Assembly (NCBI GenBank): GCA_023449275.1
Contig: JAEXJM010000055.1
Span: 1-30,767, forward strand
DNA from: Pseudomonadota bacterium
GTDB lineage: Bacteria; Pseudomonadota; Gammaproteobacteria; Burkholderiales; Burkholderiaceae_D
Direction of reading: 5' to 3'
DNA length: 30,767 nt
The translations under genes were made by a program, and so were the position numbers. The notes under the pieces were generated by a model. That model did not search any database. It was not told the DNA's origin and was given only the letters and a program-made list of their open reading frames with translations. Below, piece after piece: positions 15,017 to 22,645 of this stretch (within the stretch, counting starts at the first letter, position 1; each line of letters starts with the position of its first letter).

Positions 15017-17674
15017 TCAAGCAGATAATGTTTTATTGATGATTTCGCGCGTGTCGCGGGACAATTCCTGTTTCGAAACCTGTTGCAGGGTCTGTTCCGC
15101 CGGTTTGCGCAGAGATGGAACGTAACGTTTGTACTGATCCATGCATCGGGCGAGCCGTGCGGCAACTTGCGGGTTGATTCTGTCCAGTTCCAGCAGGTAT
15201 TTTGCCCAGAATTCATAACCGCTACCATCTTCAGCATGAAATTGTGCCATATTGTTGTGGCAAAAGCCAAAGATCAGGCTGCGGGCACGGTTCGGATTCC
15301 TGAGGGTGAAGGCGGGATGTTCCATAAGTTCCCGGATGGTATCGATGGACGTTGTCGGCGACGTGGATCGCAGCGAGAACCATTTGTCGATGACAAGAGG
15401 TTCGTTCTCGTATTCCTTGTAAAAGTGTTCCAGCAATGCTTTCACTTCCGGCAGTTTTTGCATGCAGCCGGAATGGACAAGGGAGGTCAGGGCAGCGAGC
15501 CGGTCAGTCATGTTATTGGCCTGATGGTACTGATTGACAGCCATATCACAGGTATCGGGTTTGTCGGTGAGCAACAGGTACGACAGGGCGAGATTTTTCA
15601 ATGCGCGTTTGCCGGCATCCTGTGGAACAGGACGGTATTCACCCTCTGTCCTGTTTTGCTCATAGGCCTCTCTCCATTCTGTCTCAAGCACGGTGGCAAG
15701 TGTCTTGCGCATGAACTGCCGTGCCTGGTGGATGGCACGAGGATCGATTTCATCCATTTTTTCCGCAATCATGGTTTCACTCGGCAATGTGAGCGCCAGT
15801 TCACGCAGGGCGGGGTCCAGTGAGACATTGGTCAGTACGGAACGGAAAGCATCAATGAACGGTTTGTCCAGTGTCAGTGTCTTGTTGTCACGAATGGCGG
15901 ATGTCATGTCCAGCAGACGACGCATGGCAAGACGCTGTCCGGCTTCCCAACGGTTGAAACTGTCTGTATCGTTTGAGAGCAGGTGCAACAGTTCCTCATC
16001 GGATTGATCGAATTCCAGAATGACTGGAGCCGAAAAATTGCGCAGGGCGGATATGACCGGTTTTTCAGGCACATCGACCAGCGTGAAGGTTTGCTTCTCT
16101 TTCGTGAGTTCCAGGATGCAGGTACCGGATGCCTTGTCCGATCCTTGCAGGCGAGCAGGGATTTCCCTGCCGTTTTTGTCCAGCAGGCCGATGGCAATGG
16201 GGATCAGGAAAGGTTTTTTGTCAGCCTGGCCTGGGGTAGGAGGGCAGCTCTGGGTCAATGTCAGTGACAACGTTTTTTTCTGACTGTCGTATTCGCTTTC
16301 CAGATTGACCCGTGGGGTTCCGGCCTGACTGTACCAGAGTTCGAATTGCGACAGGTCACGTTCATTCGCATTCGCCATGGCGGCAAGAAAATCGGCACAT
16401 GTCACGGCATTTCCATCGTGACGTTTGAAGTAAAGGTCCATGCCTTTTTTAAAACCGTCCCGTCCCAGCAGGGTCTGGTACATACGGACGACTTCTGCAC
16501 CTTTTTCATAAATCGTAACGGTATAAAAATTGTTGATTTCCTGATAGGAATCCGGACGTACGGGATGGGCCATCGGGCCGGCATCTTCCGGGAACTGTAC
16601 CTGACGGAGCGTGCGTACGTCTTCGATTCGTTTGACGGCCCGTCCTGAATCGCTGCCGGTCAGGTCTGCGGAAAATTCCTGGTCACGGAAAACGGTCAGA
16701 CCTTCTTTCAGAGAGAGCTGGAACCAGTCACGGCAGGTAACACGGTCACCTGTCCAGTTATGGAAGTATTCGTGCCCGACAACGGATTCGATATTGGCAT
16801 AATCCTGATCCGTTGCGATGCGGGGATTGGCGAGGACGTATCGGGTATTGAAGATGTTCAGCCCCTTGTTTTCCATGGCACCCATGTTGAAGTCGCTGAC
16901 GGCGACGATCATGAAGCGGTCGAGATCGAGTTCAAGTCCGAAGCGGGTTTCGTCCCATGCAATGCTGTGTTTCAAGGATTCCATGGCATGCGTGGTCTTG
17001 TCGAGATTGCCGTCTTCGACCCATACCTGCAAAAGTACGTCACGACCGTCAGCCAGACGGAAGGTTTCTTCCTGACAGACCAGTTTGCCAGCGACGAGGG
17101 CAAAAAGGTACGAGGGTTTTTTGAAGGGATCTTCCCATTTTGCGAAATGGCGGCCTTTCGGCAAGTCGCCCTGTTCAACCAGATTGCCGTTAGACAGGAG
17201 GATGGGGTATTTTTTCCTGTCGGCAAGAAGGGTGACGGTATAGGTTGCCATGACATCAGGGCGGTCGGGATAATAAGTGATTTTACGGAAGCCTTCGGCT
17301 TCGCATTGGGTGAAAAAATTGCCATTGGAGACGTACAGGCCCATCAGTGACGTGTTTTTATCCGGCCTGACAAGTGTATCGATCACCAGAGTCACTTCGT
17401 CCGGTGCATTCGGGATGCGTAATTCACCCTGATCAAGTGCATACTCCGATTTTTCGAGGGTACGCCCGTTCATGACAATTCTGACCAGCTCCAGCTCCTG
17501 ACCATTCAAAATGATGTCGTGGTTGTCTGAATCCGGATTGTGCCTGAATCGGGTTGTTGCCGAAACACTGGTTGCGGACGGCGCAAGATCGAATGTGAGG
17601 TCGATATGATCGACCAGAAAAGACGGTACGGTGTAATCGAGACGATGAATGGTTTCCGGTTGTTGTGTGCTCAT
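15017..17674 (-). CDS. pepN: Aminopeptidase N (M1 family)
   Basis: An 885-residue cytosolic zinc aminopeptidase, close to the 870 residues of the E. coli enzyme. Numbered from the chosen start, GAMEN is at 265-269, HEYFH at 301-305 with W307, and the third zinc ligand Glu at 324 (LSLKEGLTVFRDQEF). The C-terminal DUF3458-type and helical domains are complete. The frame is open 36 codons further, but the family begins near MSTQQPETIHRLDY; ATG 17674 has only GGAAA as a ribosome binding site. It removes N-terminal residues from peptides. It lies upstream of fbp on the same strand and is separated from galU by the galU terminator. Confidence 0.95.
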   Translation of the reverse strand: MSTQQPETIHRLDYTVPSFLVDHIDLTFDLAPSATSVSATTRFRHNPDSDNHDIILNGQELELVRIVMNGRTLEKSEYALDQGELRIPNAPDEVTLVIDTLVRPDKNTSLMGLYVSNGNFFTQCEAEGFRKITYYPDRPDVMATYTVTLLADRKKYPILLSNGNLVEQGDLPKGRHFAKWEDPFKKPSYLFALVAGKLVCQEETFRLADGRDVLLQVWVEDGNLDKTTHAMESLKHSIAWDETRFGLELDLDRFMIVAVSDFNMGAMENKGLNIFNTRYVLANPRIATDQDYANIESVVGHEYFHNWTGDRVTCRDWFQLSLKEGLTVFRDQEFSADLTGSDSGRAVKRIEDVRTLRQVQFPEDAGPMAHPVRPDSYQEINNFYTVTIYEKGAEVVRMYQTLLGRDGFKKGMDLYFKRHDGNAVTCADFLAAMANANERDLSQFELWYSQAGTPRVNLESEYDSQKKTLSLTLTQSCPPTPGQADKKPFLIPIAIGLLDKNGREIPARLQGSDKASGTCILELTKEKQTFTLVDVPEKPVISALRNFSAPVILEFDQSDEELLHLLSNDTDSFNRWEAGQRLAMRRLLDMTSAIRDNKTLTLDKPFIDAFRSVLTNVSLDPALRELALTLPSETMIAEKMDEIDPRAIHQARQFMRKTLATVLETEWREAYEQNRTEGEYRPVPQDAGKRALKNLALSYLLLTDKPDTCDMAVNQYHQANNMTDRLAALTSLVHSGCMQKLPEVKALLEHFYKEYENEPLVIDKWFSLRSTSPTTSIDTIRELMEHPAFTLRNPNRARSLIFGFCHNNMAQFHAEDGSGYEFWAKYLLELDRINPQVAARLARCMDQYKRYVPSLRKPAEQTLQQVSKQELSRDTREIINKTLSA

Positions 17675-17822
17675 TTCGATATGTGTTTCCAAGAATGATA
17701 TTCGGTTTTGTCTGTTGAATACGGTATTGTCGGTATCCGCTATTTCAAGGGGCCAACGACAGTGCAATACTGCATTATCCATCAGAACGTATTTTTATGG
17801 AGGATGAGACTGGCATTTACCG

Positions 17823-17867
17823 GTCAAATAAAAAGATTCTTTTCACCGGATGGCAAAAAGAATCTTT
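17823..17867 (-). terminator. Terminator after galU
   Basis: AAAGATTCTTTT (17832-17843) and AAAAGAATCTTT (17856-17867) form a perfect 12-bp stem. On the minus strand the transcript continues into TTTTTATTT. It lies 34 bp beyond the galU stop and isolates galU from pepN. Confidence 0.75.
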
Positions 17868-17900
17868 GCAGCTTGCAGTGAATGGAAAAATCACGTTTTT

Positions 17901-18878
17901 TCAGGCTGCGTTGACCGGACAGGAATTTTGGGGCGGTTTTTTGCCCAGTGGTGCATTGATGTCCAAAACCGTTTTGGGGGCGACAAAATAGTTTTTCCGA
18001 ATCTGGTTTTGTGGATGGCTGTCGAGGAACAGTTTGAATTCCCTACCCACTTCTTCATGTTTCAGTGCAAACTGGACGGTTGCTTTGAGATAGCCGAGTT
18101 TGCTGCCACAATCGTAGCGGATACCATCGAATTCGCAGGCAAAAACCGGTTCGGTTGCCAGAAGGGATTCTATTGCATCGGTCAGTTGCAGCTCACCGCC
18201 ACTTCCCGGCCGGAGTTTTCGCAGGTGGGTGAATATGGTCGGGTTGAGGATGTATCGGCCAACAACACCCAGATCGGACGGAGCGTTTTCAGGAGCCGGT
18301 TTTTCAACGATATGGTGTATCTTTAACAGGTTCCCGACAGGGTCGCCTGCAATCATGCCGTAGTTCTTGCTTTTCGCAATGTTGATTTTTTCGACTCCGA
18401 TAATGCTATGGCCATGTTCCATATAGAGTTCTGTCATCTGTCGCATGACGGGGATCTCGGCATCCAACAGGTCATCGGCGAGGATGACGGCAAAGGGTTC
18501 ATCTCGGACCAGTCTCGCCGCACATAAAACGGCATGCCCCAATCCGAGCGCTTCAGCTTGCCGGACAAAATAACATTCAACATTTTTGGGTTTGATTTTC
18601 TTCAGAACATCCAGAAGTGTCTGTTTGTTTTTGGCATAAAGTTCGGTTTCGAGTTCATATGCCTTGTCGAAATGGTCTTCAATGGCTCTTTTATTACGAC
18701 CGGTGACAAAAATCATTTCTGTGATGCCTGCCGCTGCCGCTTCTTCGACGGCATACTGAATCAATGGCTTGTCGACGACAGGAAGCATTTCTTTTGGACT
18801 GGCTTTGGTTGCAGGTAAAAAACGGGTACCCAGGCCTGCAACAGGAAAGACGGCTTTGGTGACTTTTCTATTGATCAT
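17901..18878 (-). CDS. galU: UTP-glucose-1-phosphate uridylyltransferase
   Basis: A 325-residue nucleotidyltransferase that makes UDP-glucose from UTP and glucose 1-phosphate for envelope polysaccharides. The nucleotide-binding motif GLGTRFLPATKASPKEMLPV is at 15-34, and LADD with the GVVGRYIL and ELQLTDAIE stretches completes the family pattern. The start is ATG 18878, since 49 upstream in-frame codons do not match the family; AAAGGCAG is a weak ribosome binding site. The 3' end has a long stem terminator. The upstream stretch 18879-19326 holds no gene that I can see and presumably the promoter, for which I could not find convincing hexamers. Confidence 0.93.
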   Translation of the reverse strand: MINRKVTKAVFPVAGLGTRFLPATKASPKEMLPVVDKPLIQYAVEEAAAAGITEMIFVTGRNKRAIEDHFDKAYELETELYAKNKQTLLDVLKKIKPKNVECYFVRQAEALGLGHAVLCAARLVRDEPFAVILADDLLDAEIPVMRQMTELYMEHGHSIIGVEKINIAKSKNYGMIAGDPVGNLLKIHHIVEKPAPENAPSDLGVVGRYILNPTIFTHLRKLRPGSGGELQLTDAIESLLATEPVFACEFDGIRYDCGSKLGYLKATVQFALKHEEVGREFKLFLDSHPQNQIRKNYFVAPKTVLDINAPLGKKPPQNSCPVNAA

Positions 18879-19326
18879 TTTGATTCTGCCTTTAACTGTG
18901 GAGTGCTGTTTCGAATAAAGACAAACAGGTTTTGGAAAATGCTCACGATATCTTGATGCAAAATCGTTTTTTTGCTGTCGAGATGCGAAAGATACAAGAC
19001 CTGTGAGTGACAAAAAAAGTATCAAAAACAGTATATGACCCTTATGGAATTATCTGGCGTCATCTATTTAAATGAATGCTGTTTCAGTCGATGATCGCAT
19101 ATTCACCAAAAAGAATTTTGATGAGAAGTAAAGCGGATAATGGAGCATCCGGGCTGGTCAGGTATTTTTGTTTTCCGGTTTCATAAAGGGTAAGTGTCCG
19201 TTACATGTTTCGGTTGATTCAGGGAAATATATTTCTGTTTTTGGGGTAAAGGCTGATCAGGAGTGATGGTGGGAAAAGGAGAATCGTTCGTTTCTGGCGG
19301 CGCGATGAAAAGAGAAAGGTGCCGAT

Positions 19327-19354
19327 AAAAAAGGCCTGCTGCAGGCAGGCCTTT
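19327..19354 (-). terminator. Terminator after the H-NS-like gene
   Basis: GGCCTGC (19333-19339) and GCAGGCC (19345-19351) with a 5-nt loop are flanked by A and T runs, giving six T residues on the minus strand. It is a compact, strong rho-independent terminator 75 bp after the stop codon. Confidence 0.85.
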
Positions 19355-19428
19355 AAAATAAGAACAGAAAATAAGAAGTTCAGAATGATTTGTCGAGATT
19401 GGATGAAAATTATTAACCTGAACCTGAA

Positions 19429-19719
19429 TTATTTAATGAGATACTTGTCTTTGTTTTTCGGATCGATCCATTTTGGAGCCTTGCCCCGCCCAGACCAGGT
19501 TTCGCCACTTGCAGGATTGCGATATTTGGGTGCCAGAGGTGCGCGTACGCGACCGTTTTTCTTTTTATTGGCAAAACCAAGATCAGCCAGTGTGATGCCA
19601 TATTCTGCCATTGTCATCTTGATTTGGGAGATGGCATTGGATAATTCATTCTTGCGCAGTTCTTCTGCTTCACGTTGAAGTTGCTTTATCTGATCCTGCA
19701 ATTGTTTGTATGTAGCCAT
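19429..19719 (-). CDS. H-NS-family nucleoid protein, short betaproteobacterial type
   Basis: A 96-residue protein. Residues 1-45 are a predicted coiled coil (QLQDQIKQLQREAEELRK) for dimerisation. The C-terminal DNA-binding motif is complete: KYRNPASGETWSGRGKAPKWI at about 65-85, the H-NS/BpH3-type loop that inserts into the AT-rich minor groove. Basic KKKNGR precedes it. Such proteins silence AT-rich and foreign DNA. The upstream region carries a perfect AT-rich inverted repeat that could be an autoregulatory site. The gene is monocistronic with its own terminator. Whether it is the main H-NS of the organism cannot be told, as relatives often have many paralogues. Confidence 0.9.
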   Translation of the reverse strand: MATYKQLQDQIKQLQREAEELRKNELSNAISQIKMTMAEYGITLADLGFANKKKNGRVRAPLAPKYRNPASGETWSGRGKAPKWIDPKNKDKYLIK

Positions 19720-19798
19720 GATTTTGTCCCTGTGATGTGTCTAAATGGCTTTTAAGCTCCCCCGGAATCTTCAACCATTCAGGCGTGGTTCTAATTCG

Positions 19799-19822
19799 TA
19801 AAATAACTTTTCTGTTATTTTA
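19799..19822. promoter_or_regulatory. Perfect AT-rich inverted repeat upstream of the H-NS-like gene
   Basis: TAAAATAAC (19799-19807) and GTTATTTTA (19814-19822) are exact inverted copies with a 6-nt spacer. It lies about 80 bp upstream of the start codon in AT-rich DNA. An operator or curved silencing site is possible. The remainder of 19720-19989 shows nothing else that I can name. Confidence 0.35.
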
Positions 19823-19989
19823 ATGGAAGTATTTTATCTTTACATTTTGAATAAATAAAGTCTTTACCGAGGATTTAATCTCCGATTTGACAGGATTATT
19901 CTATTTTTAATCAAGAGATGGCCTGGTTTGAGAAAATGGATACCTTTGAATTGTTTTGCATGCAAAGTAAATGCCGACGGATTTTTTAT

Positions 19990-20421
19990 TCAGATGAGCT
20001 GTTTCCACAGCTCTGGAGTGATTATGCGAAAGAAACCGTTACGGATGTTTTTACGGGCCAGCTTTAATAATGCCTTGTCTTTTGTAATCAGACCGGCCGC
20101 CCTGGCATCAAAGGCCAGTTCCATGAATTTCCGGTCGTCTTTATCCGTACAGAGAGGAAGTAAATGGGTATCGCGTTTTTCTGGCTTAACTAAATGAATG
20201 AACCGGTCGAATTCGATTTTTGAACGTTCTTTCTCATGCTCATTTAAATTCAGTTTGGGATAGTCGAGTACGCGTAGCCATTCTTCGCGGCAATCTTCCC
20301 GGGTGATCACGTGAAAGGTGTTGTCTTTGATGGCGTCATGGAAGTTTTTAATGCAGGGATCGCGAAAGACGAAAAGGTCAAGACAAACGTTTGTGTCCAA
20401 TACGACTAAAATAGGGTTCAT
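19990..20421 (-). CDS. PIN-domain protein, putative toxin-type ribonuclease
   Basis: A 143-residue PIN-fold protein of the COG1569 kind. The acidic metal-binding residues are present: Asp9 in VVLDTNVCLD, a Glu at 46-47, Asp93-Asp96 in CTDKDDRKFMELA, and Asp115 in ITKDKALL. Known of the family: magnesium-dependent RNA cleavage, often as the toxin of VapBC-like pairs. No small antitoxin gene lies before or after it, so it is an orphan or its partner is elsewhere. It is divergent from yaaA with only 24 bp between the start codons, so the promoter of each must lie largely inside the coding region of the other. Confidence 0.85.
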   Translation of the reverse strand: MNPILVVLDTNVCLDLFVFRDPCIKNFHDAIKDNTFHVITREDCREEWLRVLDYPKLNLNEHEKERSKIEFDRFIHLVKPEKRDTHLLPLCTDKDDRKFMELAFDARAAGLITKDKALLKLARKNIRNGFFRIITPELWKQLI

Positions 20422-20445
20422 GAATTTTTTGAATGGGGTTTTTTT

Positions 20446-21225
20446 ATGTTGATTATTCTATCACCCTCCAAACGAAAGAAATTTTCGGACAGGATATTTT
20501 CCAGTACGTTTCTGAAAAAGTATGCAAGCCGTCCACGATGGATTTCAAAGTCCGCGAAGATAGCGGAGATGATGAGAGCGTATTCACCATCTGATCTGGC
20601 ACAGGTTTTGAAGGTATCGGATGCGATTGCGGTTAAAGAAGCCGGTTATTTCGAAGAATGGGATGCCAATGCCGTACCTCCTGAAACACAGCCGGCTGTT
20701 TTATCTTATGACGGTGATGTTTATCGTGCCCTGAAAGCTCACGATATGACTGATGAAGAATGGTTGTGGCTGAATAATCATGTTCGTATTTTGTCTGCCC
20801 TTTATGGCATTTCGGGACCTTTTGATCTGATTCAGCCCTATCGGGTCGAATTTCAGTCGACAAAGGTGAGGCCGAATGGAGTCAGTTTGTATGATTATTG
20901 GCGAAAACCGATTATGAATTCCATTAATGGCGAACTGGAAAAAATGGATGATCCTGTCCTCGTCAATCTCGCGTCAGAGGAATTTTCGAAAGCGGTCGAT
21001 TTGACAGAGCTGAAGGGAAAAATGATTACGCCTGTTTTTCAGGAGATGCGGCAGGGTGGTGCAAAAGTCATTGGATTATATGCGAAAAAAGCCAGAGGAT
21101 TGATGACGCGCTTTGCGGCAGAAAACGGCATAACTGACGTGGAAGGTTTAAAGGCTTTCGATGTGGACGGTTATGCTTTTCATGGAGAAGCATCCACAGA
21201 GTCGGTCTGGGTTTTCAGGCGCTGA
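20446..21225 (+). CDS. yaaA: YaaA-family peroxide stress protein
   Basis: A 259-residue, full-length YaaA (DUF328) protein. The family signatures MLIILSPSK at the N-terminus, LSYDGDVYRAL, RILSALYGI, PYRVEF and the C-terminal GYAFHGEAST are all visible. In E. coli the protein lowers free iron and protects DNA and proteins under hydrogen peroxide stress; it has a cytosolic DNA-binding cantaloupe-type fold. The start is ATG 20446 with GGGG upstream. It ends 12 bp before the stop of the convergent hypothetical gene. The run RKKFSD differs from the usual AKTLD of the family near residue 10. Confidence 0.9.
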   Translation: MLIILSPSKRKKFSDRIFSSTFLKKYASRPRWISKSAKIAEMMRAYSPSDLAQVLKVSDAIAVKEAGYFEEWDANAVPPETQPAVLSYDGDVYRALKAHDMTDEEWLWLNNHVRILSALYGISGPFDLIQPYRVEFQSTKVRPNGVSLYDYWRKPIMNSINGELEKMDDPVLVNLASEEFSKAVDLTELKGKMITPVFQEMRQGGAKVIGLYAKKARGLMTRFAAENGITDVEGLKAFDVDGYAFHGEASTESVWVFRR

Positions 21226-21237
21226 TCCTTCGTTTTA

Positions 21238-21633
21238 TCATCTTGCCTGTTTTTTCCGGATTTCTTCCAGCAGGGAATCAGGGCCATTGTGTTCCAGCGT
21301 GACAACCAGCTGGAGATGATGATTGACCGCCTCATTCCAGGTGGCGAATCGCCATTGGGGCAGGATATCGTCCGGCAATCCGAAAACACTGGTTTCGAAT
21401 AACTGTTTTTTCCCCATGCCGAAAGCATGGTCAATGCCGGTAAAAACAGTTGAAACGGTCAGGTCATCAACCCGTGTCTGTTCTATGAGCCGGTTGTTTG
21501 CCGATTTCATGCCGCTTGCATATTCGGCAAACGTGCAGGGAACAGGTTCCTTGTCAACGAGCTTGTAAAAATGCCCTTCCAGCAAAGCGTCTATGTCGTC
21601 CGGGTCGCCATTGTTTTTATTGATATCGTTCAT
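21238..21633 (-). CDS. Conserved hypothetical protein
   Basis: A 131-residue soluble protein. It contains TVFTGIDHAFG, LFETSVFG and QWRFATWNEAVNHH, a set of motifs that I recognise from unnamed proteins in many bacteria and phages, where the order is STVF-GIDH-FET-FGG-WRY-TWDEA. Function is unknown. There are no membrane segments or cysteine clusters. The N-terminus (DINKNNGDPDDID) is acidic and probably disordered. ATG 21633 has GGA just upstream. It is convergent with yaaA and divergent from the RidA-family gene. Confidence 0.75.
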   Translation of the reverse strand: MNDINKNNGDPDDIDALLEGHFYKLVDKEPVPCTFAEYASGMKSANNRLIEQTRVDDLTVSTVFTGIDHAFGMGKKQLFETSVFGLPDDILPQWRFATWNEAVNHHLQLVVTLEHNGPDSLLEEIRKKQAR

Positions 21634-21751
21634 TTTTTCCAGTCCTGTTCTGATAATGTTATTTTAGCGGACAAAAGCGGGTGTGTTTTGTTTTTGGCCG
21701 TGTTCTTCTCCCTGTTTCAGCCAAAACATATCCGATGGGAACAGGCTTGGC

Positions 21752-21757
21752 TATAAT
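21752..21757 (+). promoter_or_regulatory. Possible -10 box for the RidA-lipoprotein pair
   Basis: A perfect TATAAT stands 55 bp before the ridA-like start codon. No good -35 hexamer lies at the expected distance, so support is partial. Confidence 0.4.
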
Positions 21758-21812
21758 GATCCGGTTGAATCTCCAATCTGTTTTTTCGCTCAACTTTTGT
21801 CGGGAATAAAAA

Positions 21813-22271
21813 ATGTCCGTTTATGAAAAGCTCAAAGCACTGAATATCGAATTGCCACCTGTTGCCAAACCGGTTGCCGCTTATGTGATGTATGTCCAGT
21901 CCGGCAATCTGGTTTATTTGTCAGGCCATATTGCCAAAAAGGAAGGGAAGCCGCTGGTTGCGCAATTCGGCAAAAATATCTCGGTTGAAGATGGCAAAAT
22001 AGCGGCACGAAATACGGCAATTGATATGATTGCCACCTTGCAGGACGCCTGTGGTGGTGACCTGAAACGTGTCAAACGCATCGTCAAGGTATTGTCGCTC
22101 GTGAATTCGACAGGCGATTTCACTGACCATCATCTGGTGACGAATGGTGCTTCGGAATTGCTGGTGGACGTATTTGGGGATGCAGGGCGTCATGCCCGTT
22201 CCGCTTTCGGTGTCGCGCAGCTTCCGACAGGAGCCTGCCTCGAACTCGAACTGATTGCAGAGATCGACTAG
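21813..22271 (+). CDS. RidA-family (YjgF/UK114) protein
   Basis: A 152-residue protein of the Rid superfamily, longer at the N-terminus than E. coli RidA and of the subgroup beginning LKALNIELPPVAKPVAAYV. The C-terminal signature ARSAFGVAQLPTGACLELELIAEI is present, with Arg129 where the catalytic Arg of imine/enamine deaminases lies. RidA itself hydrolyses reactive 2-aminoacrylate released by PLP enzymes; activity for this subgroup is inference. It has GGGA before the ATG and is followed after 7 bp by a lipoprotein gene, presumably in one transcript. Confidence 0.88.
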   Translation: MSVYEKLKALNIELPPVAKPVAAYVMYVQSGNLVYLSGHIAKKEGKPLVAQFGKNISVEDGKIAARNTAIDMIATLQDACGGDLKRVKRIVKVLSLVNSTGDFTDHHLVTNGASELLVDVFGDAGRHARSAFGVAQLPTGACLELELIAEID

Positions 22272-22278
22272 GACAGAA

Positions 22279-22632
22279 ATGAAAAAAGCTGTTCTGGCTT
22301 TCATGCTCTCACTGGGACTGGCGGCATGCACTTTGCCTGCCAGTTATGGCGGAAAAGGTAGTTCGGTGGCTGAAGATAGCGGATCCGATTGCGGAACGAT
22401 CGCAATGCTCCGGCCTGCTGAAGTCAGAGAGGGCTTTTCGAGGAATCTGGACTGCAGCCGGGGAAATGCTGGAAAAACACCGTCAGGGCAGGAATGCATT
22501 CAATATACCGTCATGCTCGATCATGGTGGGTCTTTTATAATTGCCCAGCATGCTGTGCCTTCAATGGCTGTCGGTCAGAGAGTGTGCCTCCAGCCGGATG
22601 AGGCCGGTTCCACTGCCATGAGAGCCGAGTAA
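22279..22632 (+). CDS. Small lipoprotein, unknown function
   Basis: A 117-residue protein with a lipoprotein signal: MKKAVLAFMLSLGLAAC, lipobox LAAC with Cys17. The residue after Cys is Thr, not Asp, which favours sorting to the outer membrane. The mature part has four more cysteines and ends with a beta-rich segment (YTVMLDHGGSFII ... VGQRVCLQP) that resembles the C-terminal fold of SlyB-type lipoproteins, but I see no glycine zipper. I reject a TTG start 8 codons upstream, as the signal peptide begins cleanly at MKK. It lies 7 bp after the RidA-family gene and ends 13 bp before the stop of the convergent GGDEF-EAL gene. Confidence 0.8.
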   Translation: MKKAVLAFMLSLGLAACTLPASYGGKGSSVAEDSGSDCGTIAMLRPAEVREGFSRNLDCSRGNAGKTPSGQECIQYTVMLDHGGSFIIAQHAVPSMAVGQRVCLQPDEAGSTAMRAE

Positions 22633-22645
22633 TCCGGGGTCTTGA

